From assembly GCF_002999235.1 (NCBI RefSeq), contig NZ_CP027236.1, positions 2,170,001-2,234,000 of the forward strand: DNA of 64,000 nucleotides. The letters run 5' to 3'. The notes beneath the pieces were generated by a model. The model was not told the DNA's origin and searched no databases. It saw only the letters and a list, made by a program, of their open reading frames with translations. Positions 39,003-46,376 of the stretch are shown here, one piece after another (the first letter of the stretch is position 1; each line of letters starts with the position of its first letter). The position numbers and the translations under genes are program-made. Source of the DNA: Actinomyces sp. oral taxon 897. Lineage in GTDB: Bacteria > Actinomycetota > Actinomycetes > Actinomycetales > Actinomycetaceae.

Positions 39003-39497
39003 ATGAGTGAGCAGAGCACGCCCCGGATGAACGTCGAGTCCTTCAACCTGGACCACACGCGGGTGGTGGCGCCCTTCGTGCGTGTGGCCGACCGCAAGAC
39101 CCTGCCCGGCGGGGACACGCTCATTAAGTACGACGTGCGCTTCTGCCAGCCCAACCGCGAGCACCTGGAGATGAAGGCGGTGCACTCCATCGAGCACCTG
39201 ACGGCCGAGCTCATGCGCAACCACACCGACCGCCTCATTGACTTCTCCCCCATGGGCTGCCAGACCGGCTTCTACGCCCTGACCCTGGGGGTGGAGCAGG
39301 AGGACTTCCTGGAGCTGCTGGAGGCCACCTTCCGTGACGTGCTGGAGGCGACCGAGGTCCCGGCGGCCAATGAGGTGCAGTGCGGCTGGGGCGCCAACCA
39401 CTGCCTGCCCGCCGCCCAGGAGGCGGTGGGCGCGTTCCTGGCGGCCCGCAGCCAGTGGGAGCAGGTCATGCGCCAGGAGGCCGGGACCCGCCCCTGA
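39003..39497 (+). CDS. luxS: S-ribosylhomocysteine lyase
   Basis: Metalloenzyme of 164 residues that splits S-ribosylhomocysteine into homocysteine and DPD, the precursor of autoinducer-2. The metal-binding motif is H61-S-I-E-H65 in KAVHSIEHL, the catalytic cysteine is C86 in [10 protein letters not shown], and a third metal ligand is the Cys in [11 protein letters not shown]. The length matches LuxS. The matching upstream step, an MTA/SAH nucleosidase, is encoded at 43654-44418. The gene is preceded by a repeat pair and appears monocistronic. I see nothing missing. Confidence 0.97.
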   Translation: MSEQSTPRMNVESFNLDHTRVVAPFVRVADRKTLPGGDTLIKYDVRFCQPNREHLEMKAVHSIEHLTAELMRNHTDRLIDFSPMGCQTGFYALTLGVEQEDFLELLEATFRDVLEATEVPAANEVQCGWGANHCLPAAQEAVGAFLAARSQWEQVMRQEAGTRP

Positions 39498-39553
39498 GGA
39501 CCCCCGGCGCCGGAGCCGGCTCGGCCCCTCAGCAGACCTGCGGCCCTCGGGGC

Positions 39554-39653
39554 CCCGGCGCCGAGCGGCAACGCCCCCTCCCCGGCGTCGAGCCCGGCAA
39601 CGCCTCCTCCCCGGCGCCGAGCAGGCCGGCCAGGACCGCTCCCGGCGCCGAGC
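39554..39653. repeat. GC-rich word repeated four times
   Basis: CCCGGCGCCGAGC or a one-base variant occurs at 39554, 39581, 39610 and 39641, steps of 27 to 31 bases, in the 282-base gap between luxS and the next gene. CCCGGCAAC follows two of the copies. No gene is visible in this gap. Confidence 0.55.
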
Positions 39654-39779
39654 CCGGCAAGGAGCCGGGTGCCGGACCGGGCCCAGGTCGCGAGACTGCG
39701 ACAGGTGTGCCACCGTCCTGCCACACGTCCCCCGTTAGGCTGGTCCCATCACACGGAACGCAACTCATAGAAGATCCCC

Positions 39780-40382
39780 ATGCGACCCGCCACCGCCCTG
39801 ACCGTCTCGGCAGCCGCCCTGGCCCTGGCCCTGAGCGGCTGCTCGATCAGCGTCGGCAGCTCCCCGGACCAGACCTCGGCCTCCCCGGCGGTCCCGGCCC
39901 CCGCTCAGACGGCGCCCCAGGCCGCCCCCACCCAGGCCGCCACCTCCCAGAGCACCACCTCCCAGAGCCAGACGGCTCCCGCCCAGGGCGCCCCGGCCCC
40001 CGCCCAGGGCGGCGGGCAGGCGTCCCGGCAGCCCGACCCCGCCGAGGCCTCCGGCGTGACCAACCCCGACTGGCAGGCAATTATCTCAGGCGGCTCCCAG
40101 ACCCGCCCGGACGCCAGCGGCAACCTGTCGGTTGACGACGCCGTGTCCACGGTCAACGTCACCGGCGACGTCAGGGCCCTCACCATCAGCGGCGCCATGT
40201 CCGACGTGGCGGCGCAGAAGGTCGAGAAGCTGGTGGTCACGGCCTCCACGGTCAACGTCTACGTCGAGAGCGTCAAGGAGGTCGAGATCCAGGGCGCCGA
40301 CGTCAACGTCTACTGGGTCTCCGGCAACCCCACGGTCACCGGCGACGGCGCCAACCACAACGTCACCCAGATCACCAGGTAG
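39780..40382 (+). CDS. DUF3060-like lipoprotein
   Basis: Secreted lipoprotein of 200 residues. The signal peptide ends in the lipobox LSGC (Cys at residue 21). Residues 25-95 are a Gln/Pro/Ala/Ser-rich linker typical of cell-wall-spanning proteins. The C-terminal 95 residues form short alternating strands (VNVTGDVRALTISGAMSDV, VEKLVVTASTVNVYVESV, VEIQGADVNVYWVSGNPTV), the pattern of DUF3060 beta-helix-like domains. It lies 15 bases upstream of a two-component system and near an OmpA-domain lipoprotein with similar strand repeats, so it may be part of the same envelope system. Function unknown. Confidence 0.7.
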   Translation: MRPATALTVSAAALALALSGCSISVGSSPDQTSASPAVPAPAQTAPQAAPTQAATSQSTTSQSQTAPAQGAPAPAQGGGQASRQPDPAEASGVTNPDWQAIISGGSQTRPDASGNLSVDDAVSTVNVTGDVRALTISGAMSDVAAQKVEKLVVTASTVNVYVESVKEVEIQGADVNVYWVSGNPTVTGDGANHNVTQITR

Positions 40383-40396
40383 GACCGCCCCGGCCC

Positions 40397-41131
40397 ATGC
40401 GAGCTGCACCCTCCCTGCCCTCCTCCAACCGCGCCACCGTCCTGCTCGTGGACGACGAGGCCCCTATCCGCCGCTCCCTGGGCCCCTACCTGGAGCGCAG
40501 CGGCTACCGGGTCCACCTGGCCTCCGACGGCGTCGAGGCCCTGGAGGTCCTGGGCAGGCACCGGATCGACATTGTCGTCACCGACGTCCTCATGCCCCGC
40601 CTGGACGGCCGGGAGCTGGTGCGCCGCGTGCGGTCCGGCGGCACCTGGACGCCCATTATCCTGCTGACCCAGGTGGACGCCCCCTACGAGCGGGTCTCCG
40701 CCCTGGACGACGGCGCGGACGACTACCTGTCCAAGCCCTTCGACCCCGCCGAGCTCGCCTCCCGGATCCGGGCGGTCCTGCGCCGCACCCAGGGCAGCAC
40801 CCAGCCCCTGACAGCGGCCCCGCGCCTGGTGGCCGGCGACCTGGTCCTGGACCGGGCCGCCCGCCGGGTGGAGCACCGGGGGCGCGAGGTGGCCCTGACC
40901 CCCAAGGCCACCATGCTCCTGGAGTACCTCATGAGCCACCCCGGGGAGCTCTTCTCCCGCGAGTCGCTCCTGGCCTCCCTGTGGGGCATCGACTTCACCA
41001 CCACCACCCGGGCTGTGGACCACCGGGTGCGTGAGATCCGCCAGGTCCTGGGGGAGGACGCCGCCAGGCCGCTCTACATCGAGACGGTCCCCTCCATGGG
41101 CTACCGCTTCCGTGCCGAGGTGCACGCGTGA
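40397..41131 (+). CDS. OmpR-family response regulator
   Basis: Two-component regulator of 244 residues. The receiver holds the acidic pair in VLLVDDEAPIR, the phospho-acceptor D63 in VVTDVLMPRLDG, the Thr of ILLTQVDAP, and the Lys of DDYLSKPF. A winged-helix trans_reg_C domain follows from about residue 140 (LVLDRAARRVEHRGREVALTPKA in parts, ending YIETVPSMGYRF). The next gene's GTG start overlaps its stop (GTGA), pairing it with the kinase. It follows a DUF3060-like lipoprotein and precedes an OmpA-type lipoprotein, both plausible targets. Confidence 0.93.
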   Translation: MRAAPSLPSSNRATVLLVDDEAPIRRSLGPYLERSGYRVHLASDGVEALEVLGRHRIDIVVTDVLMPRLDGRELVRRVRSGGTWTPIILLTQVDAPYERVSALDDGADDYLSKPFDPAELASRIRAVLRRTQGSTQPLTAAPRLVAGDLVLDRAARRVEHRGREVALTPKATMLLEYLMSHPGELFSRESLLASLWGIDFTTTTRAVDHRVREIRQVLGEDAARPLYIETVPSMGYRFRAEVHA

Positions 41132-42090
41132 GCCCCGGCCCTCGGGCCCCGCGTCCCTGGTGGCGCCGACCGCGCTGGTGGGACGCGGTCGGCGTCGCCG
41201 TGGTCCTGGCGGCCACCGCCCTGGCCTGGTCCCTGGCCCGCTCCACCACCGTCGCCCTGGTGACCACCGTGCCCGTGGTGGTGGGCGCCGGTGGCCTGGG
41301 CGTGCTGGGGGCGGCGGCCGGGTGGTCCCTGGTGCGGCGACGCCACCACCGCGCCCTGGACCGGGCCCGTCAGGAGGCCCAGGACCAGGCCCTGTGGCGC
41401 CACCAGCAGTTCCTGCGCCGACTGGACCACGAGCTCAAGAACCCCCTGACGGCGATCCGGGCGGCCGTGGCGGGTATAGAGCCCGCCACGGCGTCGGGCA
41501 CGGAGCAGCGCTCCCGCCTGGACGTCATTGACGCCCAGGCCCGCCGCATGGGGCGCCTCCTGACGGACCTGCGCAAGCTCGCCCTCCTGGAGACCGCGCC
41601 CCTGAGCCTGGAGGAGGTCAATATCGCCGAGACGGTCCGCGACGCCGTCGAGGCCGTCCTGGAGGAGGCCCCCGCGCGCCAGGGGGTGGCCCGGCTGCGG
41701 CTCGACCTGCCCCAGGTGCCCTGGCCGCTGCCGCCGGTGCGCGGCGACGGCGACCTGCTGTACTCAGCGGTCTACAACCTCGTCTCCAACGCCGCCAAGT
41801 ACACCCCGTCCACCGGCAGCATCGAGGTGCGCGGCCGGGAGGAGGCCGGGGTGGTCACGGTGGAGGTCGCCGACACCGGCATCGGCATCCCCGACGCCGA
41901 CCTTCCCGGCGTGTTCAACGAGCTGGCACGCGCCTCCAACGCCCGCGGCCTGCCCGGCAGCGGCCTGGGCCTGGCCCTGGTGTCCACCATCGTGCGGCGG
42001 CACGAGGGCGCCGTCCAGGTCACCTCCCGCGAGGGCGTGGGGACCCGGGCCTGGCTCTCGGTGCCTGTCGCAGGACCGCGACACGGTTGA
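41128..42090 (+). CDS. sensor histidine kinase
   Basis: Membrane kinase of 320 residues partnered with the overlapping response regulator. Two helices lie near residues 20-70 (VGVAVVLAATALAWSLA; VVVGAGGLGVLGAAAGWSLV) with almost no external loop between them, so the signal is probably sensed inside the membrane or via partners. HisKA has H101 in LRRLDHELKNPLTAIRAAV. The ATPase domain shows the N-box VYNLVSNAAKYT, VADTGIGIPDADL and GSGLGLALVSTIVRRH. The start is GTG with a GTGA overlap. Confidence 0.92.
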   Translation: MSPGPRAPRPWWRRPRWWDAVGVAVVLAATALAWSLARSTTVALVTTVPVVVGAGGLGVLGAAAGWSLVRRRHHRALDRARQEAQDQALWRHQQFLRRLDHELKNPLTAIRAAVAGIEPATASGTEQRSRLDVIDAQARRMGRLLTDLRKLALLETAPLSLEEVNIAETVRDAVEAVLEEAPARQGVARLRLDLPQVPWPLPPVRGDGDLLYSAVYNLVSNAAKYTPSTGSIEVRGREEAGVVTVEVADTGIGIPDADLPGVFNELARASNARGLPGSGLGLALVSTIVRRHEGAVQVTSREGVGTRAWLSVPVAGPRHG

Positions 42091-42127
42091 GACGGCCCTG
42101 CGGCGGCGCCTGTGACACGGTATCCCC

Positions 42128-43336
42128 ATGGCACGTAACCGCTACCTCCCCCGCCACCTGGCCACCGCCTGCGCGCTCATGACCACCCTGGCCGTCTCCG
42201 CCTGCGGCGGGGGCGACGCCGGGTCCGCCCCCACGCCGGCACCGGCCCCCGCCTCCTCCTCGGCCCCGGCACCGGCGGCCTCCCAGGCCGGGAGCGGCGC
42301 CTCGGCGTCGGCGGGCGGCCCCTCGGCGACAGCCTCGACCAGCTCGGTGCCGACGGTCCCCGGGTACCAGCCCGGGGAGATCCCCCCGATCCCCCTGTTC
42401 ACCGTCCCCGACCTCAGCCTGCTGACCGCCACCTCCGTCTTCACCCCCGACATGACCCGCTCCATCACCTCCGTGCCCGGCGTGACCGTCTCCCCGGCCC
42501 GCTGTGACGACGGGGGCACGCTCAACGGCGGCAACACCATTCTGTACGGGGACGGTTCAGGCACCCACAGCGATGGGAACAGCGTCGTCAATAACTACGG
42601 TGATGGCTCAGGCAGCTACAGTGACGACCGCGTCACCATCAATGTCTATGGTGACGGGTCCGGAAACTATATGGACGACCACCTGCTGGTCAATATCTAC
42701 GATGACGGATCCGGCAGCTACACGAACTCCCTGACCAACGAGAACATTAACGTCTACGCTGACGGGGCCGGAAACTACACCAGGGGCAATATCACGGTCA
42801 ACAACTACGGTGACGGGTCGGGGAACTACACGGACGGCAAGCTCACCATCAACAACTACGGTGACGGGACGGCGGACGTCAACGGCACCACCGTCAAGGC
42901 CGACCCGCTGCCCAAGGTCGGCACCCTGAGCCGGTTCCCCAGCCTGGAGACCCTCCCCTCCGCCACCTCCTGCGGCACGGTCATCACCCTGGAGGACAGC
43001 GTCCTGTTCGACTTCGGCTCCTCTGAGGTGCGGGCCGACGCCGCTGGCACCCTGAGGTCGCTGGCCACGGTCCTGACCAGCTCCGGGGCGCCCAGGCTCG
43101 TGGTCAACGGGCACACCGACTCCGTGTCCGATGACGCCTTCAACCAGACCCTGTCCGAGAAGCGCGCCCAGGCGGTGGTCCAGGCCCTGAGGGGCGACGG
43201 CGTCACCGCCTCCATGGAGGCCGTGGGCTACGGGGAGAGCCGGCCTGTGGCCCCCAACACCAACCCGGACGGGTCGGACAACCCCGCCGGGCGCCAGCTC
43301 AACCGCCGTGTGGAGATCTTTGTCCCCACCTTCTAG
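42128..43336 (+). CDS. OmpA-domain lipoprotein with 17-residue tandem repeats
   Basis: Secreted protein of 402 residues. The lipobox is AVSAC with Cys near residue 26, followed by a Pro/Ala/Ser linker. Residues 138-255 hold seven copies of a repeat of about 17 residues, consensus YGDGSGNYTDGKLTINN, whose YGDGSG turns and alternating strands suggest a beta-roll or beta-helix. From about residue 285 there is an OmpA/MotB-type peptidoglycan-binding domain (SVLFDFGSSEVRADA, VNGHTDSVSDDAFN, LSEKRAQAVVQALR, GRQLNRRVEIFV). It would be tethered to membrane and wall. Such domains are common in Gram-negatives and less usual here. It follows the two-component system by 37 bases. Confidence 0.85.
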   Translation: MARNRYLPRHLATACALMTTLAVSACGGGDAGSAPTPAPAPASSSAPAPAASQAGSGASASAGGPSATASTSSVPTVPGYQPGEIPPIPLFTVPDLSLLTATSVFTPDMTRSITSVPGVTVSPARCDDGGTLNGGNTILYGDGSGTHSDGNSVVNNYGDGSGSYSDDRVTINVYGDGSGNYMDDHLLVNIYDDGSGSYTNSLTNENINVYADGAGNYTRGNITVNNYGDGSGNYTDGKLTINNYGDGTADVNGTTVKADPLPKVGTLSRFPSLETLPSATSCGTVITLEDSVLFDFGSSEVRADAAGTLRSLATVLTSSGAPRLVVNGHTDSVSDDAFNQTLSEKRAQAVVQALRGDGVTASMEAVGYGESRPVAPNTNPDGSDNPAGRQLNRRVEIFVPTF

Positions 43337-43353
43337 AGGCACCTCGCCGGGCC

Positions 43354-43443
43354 GGGGTGAGCTGGCGCGGCTGACGCAGTGCGGCCGGTGGGCGCGGTGC
43401 GGCTGGTAGGCTGGGGTGAGCTGGCGCGGCTGACGGAGCGCGG
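43354..43443. repeat. paired 31-bp direct repeat, with a third weaker copy
   Basis: GGGGTGAGCTGGCGCGGCTG and eleven more bases (43354-43384) recur with few changes at 43413-43443, 59 bases on. A related GGGGCTGACGCAGCGCGGC copy lies near 43547. These fill most of the 317-base gap between the OmpA-domain and nucleosidase genes; I see no gene there. Confidence 0.65.
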
Positions 43444-43653
43444 CGCCGAGGGCCTGCCATCCACCGCCGGCGCGCCCCGGCGTGCTGGCGATCTTTGAAA
43501 GCCTTATGCCGAGCGCATGGCGGGCTGGTGGACCGGGGTGGCCGGTGGGGCTGACGCAGCGCGGCTGATGGGCGCGGTGCGCCGTCGGGTACCAGGAGGG
43601 CTCCCCGGGGCGGGCGGGACCGGGCCCGGCCGCCGCCCGGCTAGGCTCGGGAC

Positions 43654-44418
43654 ATGACGCCCTGGCCCGCCACCGTACCCGCCCCCCGCCCCGTCGCCGC
43701 CGTGGTCCTGACCGCCATGGACGTGGAGGCCCAGCCCTTCCTGGACGCCCTGCCCCGCACCCGCGCCCCGCGCCCGGCCCCGGCCTCCGGCACGGCCGAG
43801 TCCTGGAGCCTGCGTCTTCCCGGACCCTCCCGGCGCGAGCTGGTCCTGGTCCGCACCGGGATCGGGCTGGTCAACGCCGCCAGCGCCCTGGCCTCCGTCC
43901 TGGCCGAGGTCTGCCCCGACGTCGTCCTCTCCGCCGGCACCACCGGCGGGCTGGCCCGGGGCGTGGCCGTGGGGGACGTGGTGGCCTCCAGGACGCTGGC
44001 CTACGCCGACGCCGACGCCACCGCGTTCGGCTACCTGCGCGGCCAGGTACCGGGCATGCCCGCGACCTACCAGGGGGACCCGGCCACGCTCGCCCAGGTG
44101 GAGGCCGTGGCCGCCCGGGCCCTGGCGGGCACGGGCGCGCGCCTGCACACCGGGCAGATGCTGGCGGGGAGCTCCTTCGTCACGGCCGACAACGTGGCGG
44201 GTGTCCGGGAGGCCTTCCCGGAGGCGGTGAGCACGGACATGGAGTCCACGGCCCTGGCCCAGGTGTGCGCTAGCCGCGGGCTGCCCTTCGTGTCCGTCCG
44301 GGGGGTGTCGGACCTGTGCGGGCCGCAGGCCGGGGAGGACTTCCACATTGGCGCCGACGTGGCCGCCGCCCGCAGCGCCGCCGTCGTCCTGGCGCTCCTG
44401 GACCAGGAAGGGATCTGA
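43654..44418 (+). CDS. 5'-methylthioadenosine/S-adenosylhomocysteine nucleosidase family protein
   Basis: Nucleoside hydrolase of 254 residues, predicted to remove adenine from SAH and MTA and so make the LuxS substrate. Family motifs are LTAMDVEAQPFLDAL, RTGIGLVNAASALA, the loop SAGTTGGLARGVAVGDVV, the nucleoside-binding STDMESTALAQVC near residue 195, and SVRGVSDLCG with the catalytic Asp. Two or three short insertions relative to the E. coli enzyme make it slightly long. A related futalosine hydrolase cannot be fully excluded, but luxS 4 kb upstream supports this role. The gene is followed by a 22-bp repeat element. Confidence 0.87.
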   Translation: MTPWPATVPAPRPVAAVVLTAMDVEAQPFLDALPRTRAPRPAPASGTAESWSLRLPGPSRRELVLVRTGIGLVNAASALASVLAEVCPDVVLSAGTTGGLARGVAVGDVVASRTLAYADADATAFGYLRGQVPGMPATYQGDPATLAQVEAVAARALAGTGARLHTGQMLAGSSFVTADNVAGVREAFPEAVSTDMESTALAQVCASRGLPFVSVRGVSDLCGPQAGEDFHIGADVAAARSAAVVLALLDQEGI

Positions 44419-44453
44419 CCCGCCCCACCTCCCCGCCTCTCCCCTCTCCGTCT

Positions 44454-44571
44454 CTCCGCGAGAACGGTACTTATTGCTCGTGAGAACGGTACTTGTTTGC
44501 CGTGAGAACGGTACTTGTTCCTCGTGAGAACGGTACTTGTTCCTCGCGAGAACGGTACTTATTTGCTGCGG
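44454..44571 (-). repeat. 22-bp tandem repeat element, locus D
   Basis: The longest copy: four full units (44468-44489, 44490-44511, 44512-44533, 44534-44555) with partial units at both ends, in reverse orientation. The pyrimidine-rich strand tract (CTCCCCTCTCC) on the left reaches back to the nucleosidase stop at 44418. Units vary only at positions such as TTGCTCGT, TTTGCCGT and TTCCTCGC. Confidence 0.87.
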
Positions 44572-45093
44572 GGGGTGTGCTCGGGGTGTCTGTGGGTCTG
44601 GGTTGCTGGCGTGGTTGCCGGTGGGATCTGGGTCGTCTGGTTCCTGGGGCTGTCGGGGGCCTCTGGTCGTCTGCTGGCCTGGGTTCGTGTGCGTGTCGCG
44701 ATCTGAGCCCCAGGGCGGTCGGCTCCCCCGGCTGCGCTGGGGCCCAGGTCGGGCTCGTCGACGGAAAGGGCTGAGTGGCCGGACTCCCTGGTCGCGTCGG
44801 GACCCAGGCACCAGCCCTCTGACCTGCGTGGACATTGAACGCACAAAAGTGCAGGTGGGATGGGCCCGGCCCTGGGTCCCAGACTGCGACAGAACCAGGC
44901 ACCCGGCCCCACCAGGGCCATGCAAGCCTCCGGTCGCGGGGGGGCGTAGTGGCCTGATGCCGACTCAGCACCGCACCACCAGGGCACAAGCCCCGGTCGC
45001 AGAGGGCGGAGCCCGCTCACGCGCACCCCCACCCTGCCTGCCCGCACGCTCCCGCACCACACAGGCCAGAGACGGGCGCTCCGAGCACCTCTC
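44572..45093. other. gene-free interval between two inverted 22-bp repeat arrays
   Basis: About 520 bases lie between locus D (reverse) and locus E (forward). No credible gene, promoter or terminator is visible. The left half is rich in TGGG and TCTGG words, the right half in CCCC and ACCAGG words, but I could not find an extended inverted repeat between them. Confidence 0.4.
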
Positions 45094-45154
45094 CCGTTCT
45101 CGCGACGAACAAGTACCGTTCTCGCGAGCAATAAGTACCGTTCTCGCGGAGAGG
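45094..45154 (+). repeat. 22-bp tandem repeat element, locus E
   Basis: Two full units (45094-45115, 45116-45137) and a partial third (45138-45154), followed by a long GGAGAGGGGAGG tract to about 45185, just before the stop of the minus-strand dhaM gene at 45192. Confidence 0.85.
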
Positions 45155-45191
45155 AGGGGAGAGGGGAGGGAGGGGGAGAGGCGGGGACGGC

Positions 45192-45611
45192 TTACGTAGC
45201 GTCGGCACGCAGGGTCTTGGCGGTCGCGGCCTGCTCGGCCTGGAGCGCCACGGCCTCCAGGTCGCCCCCGGTCCCGGCCACGGCGTAGGCGGCCACCAGC
45301 CCCTCGACCAGCGCGGCCGGCGACAACCGCACCCTCGCGGCCAGGCCGGGATCCAGCAGCTCCAGGGCCGTCTCGGCACTCATGACACCGCTGCCCAGGT
45401 CGGCCAGCACCAGGACCCCCTGGCCGTCGTCAGCCCGCTCAATCGCCCTGGTGATCTCAATGGCGTCAGTCCCCAGCCCCCACCCCCGCACCTCGGGGAC
45501 CCCGGCGGCGACCTCCAGGGGCACGCTCAGACCCGGCACCAGGCCGACCACCAGGTCTACCGCCGCCCGGGCCAGGGGACGGGAGTGGGAGACGACGACA
45601 ATACCGGTCAC
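45192..45611 (-). CDS. dhaM: dihydroxyacetone kinase phosphoryl donor subunit DhaM (EIIA-like)
   Basis: Phosphocarrier of 139 residues that takes phosphate from the PTS and passes it to the ADP bound by DhaL. The mannose-type EIIA fold has the active histidine H9 in VVVSHSRPLARAA. The later motif VLVLADLGSGVMSAETALELL is characteristic. The usual extra HPr and EI-like domains are absent, as in short DhaM proteins. GTG 45611 is chosen because it overlaps the dhaL stop as GTGA; the frame extends to 45635 inside dhaL. No dhaK lies beside it. Confidence 0.9.
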   Translation of the reverse strand: MTGIVVVSHSRPLARAAVDLVVGLVPGLSVPLEVAAGVPEVRGWGLGTDAIEITRAIERADDGQGVLVLADLGSGVMSAETALELLDPGLAARVRLSPAALVEGLVAAYAVAGTGGDLEAVALQAEQAATAKTLRADAT

Positions 45612-46300
45612 CTCACCGCCTGCCCCGGATCGCACCCGGGGTGCCCGTCGTGCACCGTCTGGGCCAGGGCCCTCAGGATGAGGGCGGTGGAGGCGGCGCC
45701 GGGATCCAGGTGCCCCACAGAACGCTCACCCAGGTAGGAGGCACGACCCTTGGTGGCCGTCATGCCCCTGGTGTCCTCCCGGCCCACGGCGGCGGCCTGC
45801 GCGGCGACGGCCGTGGCCTCCTCCAGGGAGCTGGGGTGCTCCCGCAGCGCGCTCAGCGCAGGGCACCAGGCGTCGAGCATGGTCTTCTCCCCGGTCTCCC
45901 CCCTGCCCCGGGCCCTGATCCCGTCGACACCGGCCTCGACGGCGTCGGCCAGGGTGGCGGCGTCCAGCTCGGTGACGCCACCCACGGCGGTGGACATGCG
46001 CAGGAAGAAGGTGCCGTACAGCGGCCCGGAGGCCCCTCCGACCTGGGAGACCAACGTCATAGCGACCTTCTTCAGGACGGCGGCCGGAGTGTCAGGCTCG
46101 CCCTCGTCCAGAGCGGTGACGACGGCGGCCAGGCCCCGCCTCATATTGGTGCCGTGGTCGGCGTCGCCAATGGCGGCGTCGAGCTTGGTGAGCTCCTCGG
46201 TGTGGTCGGTGACGGCCTGGGCGGCTAAACGTATCCAGGAGCCGATGTCAGCGGCGGACAGGACGGTAAGCGGCGTGGTGGCCGAGAGCAGGTCGGTCAT
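45608..46300 (-). CDS. dhaL: dihydroxyacetone kinase ADP-binding subunit DhaL
   Basis: Nucleotide-binding subunit of 230 residues for phosphorylation of dihydroxyacetone. DhaL motifs are LDAAIGDADHGTNMRRG near residue 40 (Mg-binding aspartates), VSQVGGASGPLYGTFFLRM near residue 84, GEKTMLDAWCPAL near residue 136, and TKGRASYLGERSVGHLDPGA near residue 183. AGAGGT precedes the ATG. It is coupled to dhaM. The DhaK subunit that binds the substrate is missing on both sides: the gene upstream on this strand, 76 bases away, is a dehydratase activase. DhaK may be encoded elsewhere, or the pair may serve another ketose. Confidence 0.92.
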   Translation of the reverse strand: MTDLLSATTPLTVLSAADIGSWIRLAAQAVTDHTEELTKLDAAIGDADHGTNMRRGLAAVVTALDEGEPDTPAAVLKKVAMTLVSQVGGASGPLYGTFFLRMSTAVGGVTELDAATLADAVEAGVDGIRARGRGETGEKTMLDAWCPALSALREHPSSLEEATAVAAQAAAVGREDTRGMTATKGRASYLGERSVGHLDPGAASTALILRALAQTVHDGHPGCDPGQAVR

Positions 46301-46376
46301 ACCTCTTACATACCCCAGGTCGGCCCCGGCCGCTCACTGAGACACCCGGGGCCGGGACCGCCCTCCGCGAACCGCG

